DNA of 54,202 bases, from assembly GCF_963678635.1 (NCBI RefSeq), contig NW_026971595.1:1-54202 (forward strand), given 5' to 3'. Below the pieces are notes generated by a model, which ran no database searches, had not been told where the DNA came from, and saw nothing but the letters and a program-made list of their open reading frames with translations. Source of the stretch: Symsagittifera roscoffensis. Its lineage: Eukaryota > Xenacoelomorpha > Acoela > Convolutidae. Positions 25,819-36,452 of the stretch are shown here, piece after piece. The translations under genes were made by a program, and so were the position numbers. Every line of letters starts with the position of its first letter. The stretch's first letter is position 1.

Positions 25819-28800
25819 ATGTTCAAATGCAATTTTTGTCCACTGAAATACGCAAATAAGAGCAATAGAAGTCGCCATGAGCGTGACAAACATTTTGTTG
25901 AAAAAGGACTTATTGTTTATCGATGCAATGAGTGTTCATTCACGGCTCAAATGCTTTCAAATTTACAAAAACATATTCTTCACACTCATGGTCAACTTGG
26001 AGGTGTTTGTGATTATTGTCATTTGGGATTTCATTCGCCCAAAAACTTATCAGCTCATTTACTAGCAACCCATGGTCTTCCTGTTATGAGAGCTGCCTCT
26101 GCTGATTTAGCCACTACAAGTGCCGCTGCTAATGCTGCTCTCGGTGATGTGCATGCTGTCGATGAAGACGAAATCAACGGCACCAATCTTCAAAAAAGTG
26201 AGTCTGCTTTTTTCGGTGTTCTTGAAACGTATGTGATCGGCGGAAACCAACCCATGGATGAAACTCAGCCGATTGACCTTTTGCAGTTTATGCAAGAGAA
26301 AAAAGATGAAATTCAAAGTCTCATAATCGATCGAGTTGCAGAAGGACCTAGAAAAGTTCAGTTCAGCGCTAATTTAGGTTTGGTAAAACCTAAAGTAATA
26401 AATGACTCTAGTAAAACTGAGCACGACGAGCGGATTGACATTTATGCAAACTCTGATATGAAACCTGTGATGAGCTTAGGATTAGAAGATGATGAGTTTT
26501 TTGAAATGGTCGAAAAAATGCAAGCAGTTTTGGAGACTTTTGCATCTTATGGAAGCGGTTGGGTTTTGCAACATGTAATTCAAGTTTTTGTTAAACTTGC
26601 AAAGTTTTCACCAATCCGTGGGTCATCTTATATTGACTTGCCTTTTCGAATTCGAATGTCCCAGAATTTGATAAACATTAGAAATCACGAAGATAATAAT
26701 TGCTTCGAACTTTGCTTTACCGCTGCTTATAGTCTGAAGCATGGTGTTGACCTACTTCTAACTGATCAACAAAAAGCGAACCCAGCAGCTGCGCGGACAC
26801 AACCTGATACATACACTGCAGAAAGTGCACACAAAGCCCAAGGTAATTTTGATTCACCCATGAGTTTCGCTTCAATTGGAAAATTTGAACAACTTAACGA
26901 CGTGCGGGTAAATGTGTTCCAGTACCACAAGGGAGATTTGTTGCCTATGTATATATCAAAACGACCAAACCAAGATAACAGCACCCAAACTGAAATATTT
27001 GACATGGACCTGCTTCTCTTGTATGAGCCTGCAAAGCATCACTATGTACTTATAATCGATTTGTTAAAGTTCATCTGCGAAATCAAAGGGTGTAAGTATC
27101 GCCCAATTGCACGTTTATGTAGAAACTGCTTTCACATTAGTTGGAGTGATGAAACTCATGAGCAACACATCCAGTGTTGTAAGGATCATGAACCTGCTCT
27201 AGTAGTCATGCCTTCAGCAGAAAAAGGTACCAACAGATACGAGTTCAAAAACCTCCAGGCCTTGTGGTTTGTACCACTTGTGATTTATTTTGATTTTGAA
27301 TCATTTCTGAAACCTGTAGATTCTTGTCCTGATAATCCATCGCGATCATCTACCCGAGTTGTACAAAAACACGAAGCTTGTGGGTATTCATTGGCTGTAA
27401 TTGAGCACGGAAATTCACAGCCCTACTTCTTTGACTATGACAGCTCTGATCAATGCATGAAAAAGTTTCTCAATCAGTTGCATCAATTAGCGAGAGAGAT
27501 ATATGATCAAAAGCGACGGTTTCCTCAATTTCTAGAAAGCCAAGAATCGTTGAACAAAGAAAACACATCAACATGTTGGATTTGCTGTATACATTTTACC
27601 AATGAGCACGAAAAATGTCTTGACCATTGCCATTTTTCTGGAAAATTTTTGGGATGGGCACATGAAAAATGCAACCTCGCAAGACGAACTGTAAATTTCA
27701 CCCCAGTCATTGGACATAACATCCAGAACTATGACCTTCACCACATTTGTCTCGCATTGCATGAATGCGAGCCAACAAGTACAATGAGTGTTATACCTAG
27801 CACCGACGAAAAATATATATCGTTAAGCATTGGAGTCCTAATTGAAACTATAAAAAGGAAAAACGGATCCGAGCAAAAAGTTTTTGAATACCTCAGATTT
27901 ATTGACTCATGCAAGTTTTTGAATTCTTCCTTGCAAAAATTGGTTGATAATCTACCAGCGGAAAAAATGTCAGTTTTGAACAAGTATTTTGCAAACGAGA
28001 CGGAGGAGCAACGGTGTCTGATACGACAAAAAGGTTTCTACCCTTATTCGTACATGACCAAAAGAGAAAAATTTGCAGAAAAAGAATTGCCTCCTTTGCA
28101 AAATTGGTCCGATGTTTTGAATGGAGGAAAAGTTGCAGTTTCACAAGCGGATCTGGAGCATGCAAGGAAAGTTTTTAGAATGTTCAAATGTCAAAACTTG
28201 GAGGATTATCACAACTTGTATCTCAAGTGTGATACACTCCTTCTTGCTTGCGTCTTTGAAGAATTTCGACAAATTAGTCACCAAACTTATGGTCTGGACT
28301 GCGCGCACCATTTTAGTGCTTCAAACTTAGCTGGAGACGCCTTCAAACGTATCTGCAAAGACTCGAATGTTCAGCTTTTATCAGACCGCAGGCATCTCGA
28401 AATGGTCGAGAATATGATGCGAGGTGGTACTGCATCCGTGTTCCATAGTCGCTTTTTCAAAGCCAACAACAAAGAATGCCCCGACTTCAACCCAGATCAA
28501 CCTAGCACCTACGGGTTTATGATCGATGCAAATAACCTCTATGGCGGCGTCATGCAAACGGAGAAATTACCGGTGCGTAACTTTGAGTTAATAGAGCATA
28601 TAGAAGACGAGGTGATTGTGAACCAAATCCTCAACATGACTGAAGACTCTTTGATTGGATTTATATTGGAAGTTGATCTCGAGTACCCAGAAGAACTGCA
28701 TGAGGATCATCAAGATTACCCTTTAGCTCCTACTAAAGAAAGTGTACCCCAGGATTGGTTGAGTCCCTACCAAACGAATTTACTCGAGCAGATGAAAAAT

Positions 28801-29559
28801 AAGACATTGCAAGACGTTCAATTGGAAAGACCAAAAAGTTACTGCAGACGCTGCATGACAAGTCAAACTATACAATTCATTACAAACTATTGCAATTGTT
28901 TGTTAGGTTGGGACTTAAAGTTAAAAAAGTGCACCGTGTGCTGAAGTTTGAACAAGAAGCATGGTTAGAACCATACATCACATTGAACACGACTAAACGA
29001 CAACAAGCTAGAAATAAATTTGAGGAGGATTTGTACAAACTACTGAACAATTGTGCTTATGGGAAAACATGCGAGTCGAAGCGCAAACGGATGCTTGTTC
29101 GAATAGTTAGAGATTATCATGCCGCTTTGCGAGAAATTAGTGCATTCGAATTTAAATCCTACAAAATTTTTGGAGAAAACTTGGCAGCGTTCACTTCGAA
29201 CCCAACAAAAATCTATTGGGATGTCCCAACAATTGTGGGAGCTAGTGTTCTTGAGTTAGCAAAGTTTCACATGTATAAATTTCATTACGATATAATGAAA
29301 CCAAATTTTGAATGTCAACTACTGTATTCTGATACAGACAGTCTCCTGTACCAAGTCAAAAGTGAAGATTTATACCGAGAAATTTCCGAAAAAAGGAATA
29401 TTTTGAATGAACTTGACTTGTCAAATTACCCGAAGAACCACCCTCTCTACGACCCAAAAAACAAAATGGTTGTTTTAAAATTCAAGGATGAGTTTCCAGG
29501 AGACATTATAACCGAGTTTATATCCCTCAAACCCAAGCTTTATTCCATTTTGTCCAGAG
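25819..29559 (+). CDS. pPolB: Protein-primed DNA polymerase B, exon 1 (one frameshift)
   Basis: Family B polymerase of the Polinton type. Residues 1-85 hold three C2H2 zinc fingers (C4-C7-H20-H25, C36-C39-H52-H57, C64-C67-H80-H85). Exonuclease motifs are YFDFES (Asp492, Glu494), GHNIQNYDLH and YLKCDTLLL. A CWIC...DHCH...GWAHEKCN zinc/endonuclease VII-like insert lies near 585-625, usual in this group. Motif A is MIDANNLYG (Asp903). A one-base shift occurs in or near the A5 tract 28833-28837: before it the first frame is in phase, after it the frame that starts before 28890. Motif B NNCAYGK (about 29044) and motif C YSDTDS (29325-29342) lie in the second frame. The exon ends at 29559 at AGAG|GTAATT. 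Catalytic residues are intact; the shift is a mutation, a sequencing error or programmed. Confidence 0.9.
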
Positions 29560-30135
29560 GTAATTAATTAATTTCTATTTGCCTTATTTGTGAGCACGAA
29601 TTTCAAAAAATTTTGATTTTTTGTGGAATTTTTTTTGGAAAGCAATTTCTATTTGTGGGCGAAAAATTTTTTTTTTGTGGGCGAAATTTTTTTTTTTTTT
29701 GAGGGCGAAAAAAATTTTTTTTGTGGGCGATTTTTTTTTGTGGGCGAAATTTTTTTTTTTTTTTTTGTGGGCGATTTTTTTTTTGCGGACGATTTTTTTT
29801 TTGTGGACAATTTTTTTTTTTTGGAAGAAAAAATTTTTTTTTTGTTCGAAAAATTTTTCGGGCGAAAAAGTGTTTTTTTTTCTTTTTGCAAAAAAATTTT
29901 TTAATTTTTTTGGGGATTTTTTTTTTTTGTGTTGGTCGATTTTTTTAATGATGACTAATTTTTAAGGTCACACCTGGCCTTCATGTCATTTTTTTTTGTT
30001 GCACCTGACCTTCAAGTTAACATGATGTAGCTCCTAAAAAACACAAAACCACAGATTGCATTTGGTTCTTTTTTTACCACCACACATTAGTGATCATCAA
30101 AAAATTGATTAGAAATCATATAATTATATTTATAG
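29560..30135 (+). other. Spliceosomal intron in PolB, filled with T-rich GTGGGCGA repeats
   Basis: A 576-bp GT-AG intron (GTAATTA donor, TTATATTTATAG acceptor), phase 1. Removing it keeps the frame into the conserved polymerase C-terminus at 30136. Alternative acceptor at 30142 would be out of frame. From about 29640 to 29945 it consists of roughly ten units of GTGGGCGA or variants (GAGGGCGA, GCGGACGA, GTGGACAA) each followed by 8-15 T. Open frames through this stretch are low-complexity artefacts. Confidence 0.8.
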
Positions 30136-30869
30136 ATTGCAGAAAATTATCGGCGAAGGGTGTATCGAAAGCTGCTCAGAAGATGTTGAGCCATCAGCGA
30201 TATCGAGACACCTTGACCTCTGGCTCGTTATTCAAAACTGAAAACAGTCGAATCGCATCCGAGTCACACAATCTGCAAACAGTGACTTCGACGAAAACAT
30301 CGTTATCAGCTTTTGATGACAAACGCTACATCCTCGATGATGGTCAGCAGACTCTTCCCTACGGTCACAAAAACATCTTGGGTCAAACTGTGATTGGCAT
30401 TGATGATAGTGATGACAACACAGCCGCTGTTAATTCTGACCCAACCGATGATGACGATTTGGAAAAATGGATGCCATTTTTTGAAGATCGTCAACAGCCA
30501 GTGTCGTGGGATTGTGACGATTTCCTAGATGGGGTGTCTGAAGAATTCGCTAACACTCAAAACATTAATTGGGACCATCCGGAAATTGATGATGAATACT
30601 CTGAGGATAGTTTTGCTGTTGAGAACACACAACCACATCGCTCGCTTCGACAACTGATGGACCATGTCAATAGCAGTTGGCAAACTCCAGACCCCGGTCT
30701 GATTCGGGCAGCAGAAACCAACGACAGTGATATTGATAGCGGGGATATCGCGGATCTGGAGGCCAATACTTCCGATGAGGACGAGTCGTCATTCTTCAAC
30801 GATTCGTTTTTCGATTATGAAGCAGTTGAAGTAGAAGAACCACGGTCAAAAAATCGACGAATAGATTAA
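30136..30869 (+). CDS. pPolB: Protein-primed DNA polymerase B, exon 2
   Basis: The exon opens with the conserved thumb and C-terminal part of Polinton PolB: KGVSKAAQKML, then SLSAFDDKRYILDDG and TLPYGH (to about 30366), which normally ends the enzyme. About 165 further residues follow that are very acidic and Ser/Asp-rich (DDSDDN, SDPTDDDDLEKW, SDIDSGDIADLE, TSDEDESSFFNDSFF), closing with basic PRSKNRRID. The acidic tail is not part of the polymerase fold; it could bind host factors or act as a DNA mimic or activation domain. That role is inference. Stop at 30867-30869. Confidence 0.85.
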
Positions 30870-31213
30870 AACACAAAAAACACCACATTAACTTTTGTAT
30901 AGTAAATAAAATTCAGTTATTTAATATGAGAATTGTCTGTACATAAAATTTGACCTACCGTTTATTCCGCGTTTAGTGTGTATTTAAGTGCGAGATTTTG
31001 TTCAGCTTTGGAACTCAGTTAATCTGGGATATAAACATTTTCATTTAAGCGATAGTGTCTTAAGCATACTTTTGTATGTATTTGTATGTAATTTGAGTTT
31101 GAATCAAAGTTTTAAGAAGAATTGAGCAAACAGTCTATAGCGCAGTTAAACACTCCGGCTGGTTTCAGAACAAAGATTTGGCAAATCCTTTCCCGCTCCA
31201 AACATGTAACCTT
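30870..31213. other. PolB 3' flank
   Basis: Short noncoding region between the polymerase stop and the right TIR. It holds the polyadenylation signal at 30905 and no ORF of note. Confidence 0.6.
30905..30910 (+). terminator. Polyadenylation signal AATAAA for PolB
   Basis: AATAAA lies 36 bases after the PolB stop codon, a usual 3' processing distance. Confidence 0.6.
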
Positions 31214-31421
31214 AACGTTCAGTGGGAATACTCAATAATATACCGAAGTTTTACATGAGGACTATTGGGTATAAAATTATATGTGGTGACAATTAGGATT
31301 ATTACATGGTGACCATTGCTGATCATTTAATACATGGTGACCATTATGATTTATACCTAATGGTCATCCATGTATGACAACCCCCCCCCCCCCGATCCTA
31401 ACGCACTATATGCATACTACT
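31214..31421. repeat. Right terminal inverted repeat (208 bp)
   Basis: Reverse complement of 12634-12895 with one 51-bp period missing and C13 in place of G16. Ends in CGCACTATATGCATACTACT directly before TCCATG. Confidence 0.93.
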
Positions 31422-31427
31422 TCCATG
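31422..31427. repeat. Target site duplication, right (TCCATG)
   Basis: Exact repeat of 12628-12633. It lies 27 bases from the 3' end of the Ig exon (31454), inside the intron. Confidence 0.92.
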
Positions 31428-31453
31428 TGTGAATGAGTGAGATGATGACTTGC

Positions 31454-32058
31454 CTATTAGGTTGAAGCTCCTGCTGAGTGTGTTCTCAGAGTTGGGGAGG
31501 GAGAGGGAGCAGGTGTAGCATCCCTCCTTGTCAGAGTCGAAGTTCTTGATGGTGAGGGAGAACACTGTCACAGTCTTCTGCCCCGCCCCCACTCCTCCCT
31601 CGCCCATTCTGCTGGTGGGGACCAACTCAGTGTCCTCATCCGGTACCACTTTCTCCTCACGCACCCCCTCTTTTCTCTTCATGTCACACTGAGCCCCACC
31701 ACTCACTCCATCCCCATCATCCTCCCCACCCATCCCTGTCTGCGGTGACTCCACCAGAGTTCTCTTCCACTGGAACAAGGCTGTCTCGGGCTCCACAGGG
31801 GGGTTTGCCTCGAAGGCACAACTGATGGTAGTGGAGCCAGTCAATTCCACTGCCACAGGGTCCCTGTTGTCTGTCGATTCTGCTTCCAGGAATCGAGCCG
31901 CAAACTTAACCCCCAGAGTTTTCTGCTCGGAGGGGAACTCTCTAATTTGGGGGTAGTCGAACAGACACCGGAATTGGGCTCCATTCAAAGCCTCCTTCAC
32001 ACTGAAAGTGAACTCTGTCGCCCCATCTTCTGGCTGAGGAACAGTGGACGGCACTTGC
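31454..32058 (-). CDS. Ig-superfamily protein, downstream exon
   Basis: Host gene exon. It begins after TTTTTTCCAG (acceptor at 32060-32059) and ends at AATAG|GCAAGT (31454), a GC-type donor. It completes the second Ig domain (FRCLFDYP) and carries a third: TTISCAFEANPP with FQWKR, and GCYTCSLSLP as second cysteine strand. Between them lies an unusual insert of about 60 residues rich in Gly, Glu and Asp (GGEDDGDGVSGG). GC content is clearly higher than in the surrounding DNA. The phase with exon 32690-32210 matches. Likely a surface or secreted Ig protein. Confidence 0.8.
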
Positions 32059-32209
32059 CTGGAAAAAAGGAACTAGAAGAGACCTAGAAGATAAGAAAGT
32101 ATCCCTGTACAATATCCCTATAATATTTGTACAATATCCCTATCGCGAAAGAGTAAAATTTTGAGTGAACAAAACCGTGCTATTATTCTTGCTAGACGAG
32201 TGCTCTCAC

Positions 32210-32690
32210 CATTTGACAGTGGGCACAATTTTGTCCCCCAGCCGTGTCTCTTCCGAGGGGGGAGTGCAGGTGAGAGTGACTTGTGATCCAACTTCTGCTG
32301 CTTCCAAGGGCATGCCGGATAGAATTGGCTGGAAGTTAGCGGGAAGCACCAGCACTCCAAACGCTTTCTCCGCGCTAGACTTGTAAGGACTTCCATGGAA
32401 CAGTTCGCAGCAGTAGAAACCACTGGAATCTTTCGAAACCTTGTCCACCACCAGAGCACTACTGGACCCAGAGCCAACCCTGTACAACTTATCGTTCTGT
32501 TGGCTGCCTGGGATGAAGATGGGTTCAAATATGACTCCCTCAGAGTCTGAACTGCGCATCCACTTGAAGTTGTCATCAAAAGAGTTGGAAGTGTCGCAAG
32601 GAAGAGTGACTGACCCCTCCTTCTCCCCCGCCACCGCCAGCCTCGCCTCCAAACTGGCCCCCGCTACTAGTTCGTGACACTGCTTCGTAT
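32210..32690 (-). CDS. Ig-superfamily protein, upstream exon
   Basis: The exon follows TTGTTTCAG (acceptor at 32692-32691) and ends at AAATG|GTGAGAG (donor at 32209). It is open throughout. It encodes a V-type Ig domain: SVTLPCDTS, FKWMRSS and DSSGFYCCELF carry the Cys, Trp and Tyr-x-Cys of the fold. The first part of a second domain follows (VTLTCTPPSEE). The 151-bp intron to the next exon is short. The signal-peptide exon must lie at higher coordinates and was not recognised; there is also no visible transmembrane exon. Confidence 0.82.
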
Positions 32691-33341
32691 CTGAAACAAT
32701 CTACAGCTAGATCAACTGAAGCCGTGTAAAACTGTTGAATAAATACTCTAAGTGGAAAACAAGAGGCTTAGTCTGCAGACAATTGGATATCAACAAACAC
32801 ACAAAAAAAATGCTTGCTTCACTATGAAGTTCAAAACAAAAAGTCTCCTCATTAAAACTTCAAGGTTTTGCAGGTCGCCACACTTTCAATAAAAACGTAT
32901 CTGAGATAAACGGCCGAGTTTGAGGCCAATTGGTCAATGAATTTCTTTTTTTTACTGGTAACGTTTTGTATTTTGTTATTGAAGGCTAGGATTCACCCTG
33001 TAAAGTAGCAAATGACATAGAATGTGAGCATAACAAAGCAAAAATCAAAACGCTAAATTACAAATCCTAGTGTGAGCAAACTTTGAGACTTTTTCCTCAA
33101 AACAAAAAACCACGTTACCTGAATCAGTAGAAAAATTGATCTCTTCAATAACCCGTAAAAAGCAAAACTACCAAAGTCGACAGGTATTAAATGGATACGG
33201 GAATCGGAAAATACTGCTGATTTAAATCAACAATTTCAACTTTTGATTTTCAAAAACAAGACTACAAAAATTAAAAAGCTTTTGAGTTTCGAATACTGTT
33301 TAATTGATGAAATTACACGCGTTGTTTAAGCAAGCCAAATT
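32691..33341. other. AT-rich noncoding DNA (probable Ig gene intron)
   Basis: No ORF or repeat worth naming. It probably belongs to the intron or 5' flank of the Ig gene. Confidence 0.4.
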
Positions 33342-34883
33342 TCAAATTATTGTAAGCCAATGGTAACCAAAATACAATTTATTGTAAGCCAATGGTAGCC
33401 AAAATACAATTTATTGTAAGCCAATGGTAGCCGAGTTACAATTTATTGTAAGCCATTGGTAGCCAAAATACAATTCATTGTAAGCCAATGGCAGCCAAAT
33501 TACGATTTATTATGAGCCCATGGTAGCCAAATTACAATTTATTGTAAGCCAATGGTAGCAAAGTTACAAATATTGTAAGCCATTGGTAGCCAATTTGCAA
33601 TTTATTGCAAGCCAATGGCGGCAAAGTTACGATTTATTGTAAGCCAGTGGTATCCAAAATACAATTTAATGTAAGCCAATGGTAGACAAAATACAATTTA
33701 TTGTAAGCCAATGGTAGCCAAAATACAATTTATTGTAAGCCAATGGTAGCCAAATTACTATTTATTATGAGACCATGGTAGCCAAAATACAATTTATTGT
33801 AAGCCAATGGTAGCCAAGTTACAATTTATTGTAAGCCATTGGTAGCCAAAATACAATTCATTGTAAGCCAATGGCAGCCAAACTACGATTTATTATGAGC
33901 CCATGGTAGCCAAATTACAATTTATTGTAAGCCAATGGTAACAAAGTTACAATTTATTGCAAGCCATTGGTAGCCAAGTTACAATTTATTGTAAGCCAAT
34001 GGCGGCAAAGTTACGATTTATTGTAAGCCAGTGGTAGCCAAAATACAATTTATTGTAAGCCAATCTTAGCCAAAATACAATTTATTGTAAGCCAATGTAG
34101 CCAAGTTACAATTTATTGTGAGCCATTGGTAGCCAAAATACAATTCATTGTAAGCTAATGGTAACCAAAATACAATTTATTGTAAGCCAATGGTAGCCAA
34201 GTTACAATTTATTGTAAGCCATTGGTAGCCAAAATACAATTCATTGTAAGCCAATGGCAGCCAAATTACGGTTTATTATGAGCCCATGGTAGCCAAATTA
34301 CAATTTATTGTAAGCCAATGGTACCAAAATTACAATTTATTGTAAGCCATTGGTAGCCAAGTTACAATTTATTGTAAGCCAATGGCGGCAAAGTTACGAT
34401 TTATTGTAAGCCAGTGGTAGCCAAAACACAATTTATTGTAAGCCAATGGTAGACAAAATACAATTTATTGTAAGCCAATGGTAGCTAAGATATAATTTAT
34501 TGTCAGCCAATGATAGCCAAATTACGATTTATTATGAGCCCATGGTAGCCAAATTACAATTTATTGTAAGCCAATGGTTGCAAAATTACAATTTATTGTA
34601 AGCCATTGGTAGCCAAAAAACAATTTACTGTAAGCTGATGGTAGCCAAGTTACGATTTATTGTAAGCCAATGGTAGCCAAATTACAATTTATTGTCAGCC
34701 AATGGCAGCCAAATTACAATTTATTGTAAGCCAATGGTAGCCAAAATACAATTTATTGTAAGCCAATGTTAGCCAAAATACAATTTTTTGTAAGCCAATG
34801 GTAGCCAAATTACGATTTATTGTAAGCCAAGGGTAGCCAAATTACCATTTATTGTGAGCCAATGGTGGCCAAATTACAATTTT
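33342..34883. repeat. 32-bp minisatellite with 383-bp higher-order repeat
   Basis: About 48 contiguous copies of a unit reading TATTGTAAGCCAATGG then TAGCCAAAATACAATT with a few substitutions. Marker variants recur together at fixed distance: CAATTCATTG at 33471, 33854 and 34237 (383 apart), and AATGGCGGCA at 33614, 33998 and 34381. So a block of 12 units was itself amplified at least three times. Copies are contiguous with no spacers. Each unit contains a CCAAT core. Confidence 0.93.
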
Positions 34884-36184
34884 TTGTTCCGACTTTCAAA
34901 ATCATCATATTTATGCTTGGGGTGAACCTTTTATTTGGGCAAAGTTTTCCAATCAGGCTATCAGTTCTCATTCAAAAACATCATACCCCGCGTTGGAGAT
35001 ATTAACTTCCTAAATTTTACCTTCAATCATATTACTTAAGTTTTACCTTCATATTTTACCTTCAATCACTTTTGTTTAGCCTTGTGGGTTTAAAAATTGC
35101 CAACTTGACTATGCGATTGACTAGAAATTGCGCGCTGTGAAAATTTCATTTATGACGCTGACCCGCACGGAGGTTCTATAGATATTAACGTTAGAATCGA
35201 TTTTCGTAACCAAAACAATTGCTATTATACTCGACTAAAATTACATTCAGGGACCACTCAATCGATTATAATCCATTGTATTGAAATATTCTCAAATGAG
35301 TCACATCAATTATAACTCATTTAAAAGCCATCGTAACGGATTTTAGGGAACTATAGCCTGTTTAATTTTTTACCAAGTTATCTGCAAATTGTGCAGTTTT
35401 TTAGCTTTACTCAAAGCTTACTCCATTTCTAAAGCTACTAACCCCCAACTAATGAGGGGGCGAAGGACTTACCGGCACTCAGTAAAAAGAGAAAATGATC
35501 GATTATATTATAATTACAATTATACTTTTATCAAAATTTTAATTAATCATGAGCACCAAATTTAGATAATTAAACGATTTATAATCCATTATAATTGTAA
35601 ATTACAATTAATTTTATTTGATTATAATTTTTCCGAAAGTTTATCATAATCTTTTATAATAGATTAAAATCTTTTTCTCTGTCAAAATAGCTAAAAAAGA
35701 GATGTCTTGTCACTTTTTGGTTCATCTGAACACAAAGTTTTATAGAGATCCCTTCATATTAGATGAAAGTTTCCCGCAGTAGGTGAAATATAACTCTTCC
35801 AAATAAATTATGAAACTAAAGCAGTGTGCTGATAATTTGGTGTTCAAAGACTTTTAAAGTGTGCATCAAGAAATCACAATCAAAAAGAAATAAAAAACAA
35901 AAACTCTATGAGTTTGAATTGATATGAAAACGGTTAAAACAATTTTCTCAATTTTTACATAAACCAACGTCTACGAAAAGCATAAAAAAGATATAAACAG
36001 TTCAGGTCCAAGGTTGAAGACAAAATAGCAATCAAAAGGGATTATAAACTATTATAAGTGATTAAAATCGATTTTTTTAGCAAAACAAGTGAGTTAGAAA
36101 TTTGGATAAAAATAATTAATTATGATCAATTATAACGTTTTATAACTGACAAAACTTTATTTCAAAAGAGAGAACACAAATGTT
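34884..36184. other. AT-rich intergenic DNA
   Basis: No coding region. It contains repeated TTACCTTCA words near 35015-35065 and many degenerate near-palindromes around AATCGATTATAAT (35265, 35495, 35575, 36050), which recur near 36715. Confidence 0.5.
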
Positions 36185-36452
36185 GTGGGTGCAAATCCAT
36201 CTATGTTGGCCAGACGGTCCGACATCTCACCACAAGGATTGAGGAACACCGAAAAGAGGATACCCCAGTTGGACAGCATATACGGCAGTGTGGTGTGAGA
36301 GTGATAAGTCTGAGCTTAATTGGAAAATTATCGACCAGGCGTCCAGCAGCATCAAGTTACTTACATTAGAGGCGCTGCACATTAGGAAAAAGAGACCGGC
36401 AATTAACACGCGCGACGAGTTTAGAAGTAAGGAGCTGACACTAAAGCTATAG
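36185..36452 (+). pseudogene. Penelope-like GIY-YIG endonuclease remnant
   Basis: The plus strand reads GCKSIYVGQTVRHLTTRIEE then a His-containing stretch to about 36292, with the GIY-YIG half-motif YVGQT, the conserved Arg and the Glu-His pair. After a frameshift near 36300 another frame carries LLTLEALHIRKKRPAINTRD and ends SKELTLKL before a TAG at 36450. This is the usual C-terminal module of GIY-YIG-bearing retroelements such as Penelope-like elements. No reverse transcriptase remains nearby, so only the 3' end was inserted or survives. Confidence 0.75.

Larger units (their letters stand above)
12634..31421. mobile_element. Complete Polinton/Maverick element, 18788 bp
   Basis: It is bounded by inverted repeats starting AGTAGTATGCATATAGTGCG on both sides and by a 6-bp target duplication. 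It contains the four hallmark genes (protein-primed PolB, retroviral-type integrase, packaging ATPase, adenain-like protease) plus the capsid pair. Genes form a minus-strand block (13801-23054) and a plus-strand block (23511-30869) that diverge from 23055-23510. Size, ends and gene set are those of a full-length Polinton, an integrated virus-like element. Only one coding lesion was found, a frameshift in PolB. It sits in an intron of an Ig gene. Confidence 0.96.

Noticed and set aside
29621-29965. Open frames in the T-rich segment on both strands
   Set aside because: They encode only Phe/Trp/Lys low-complexity sequence caused by T runs and lie in the PolB intron.
33342-34883. Regular repeats resembling a CRISPR array
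   Set aside because: Units are contiguous with no unique spacers, vary by substitution and show higher-order structure; this is a eukaryotic minisatellite.
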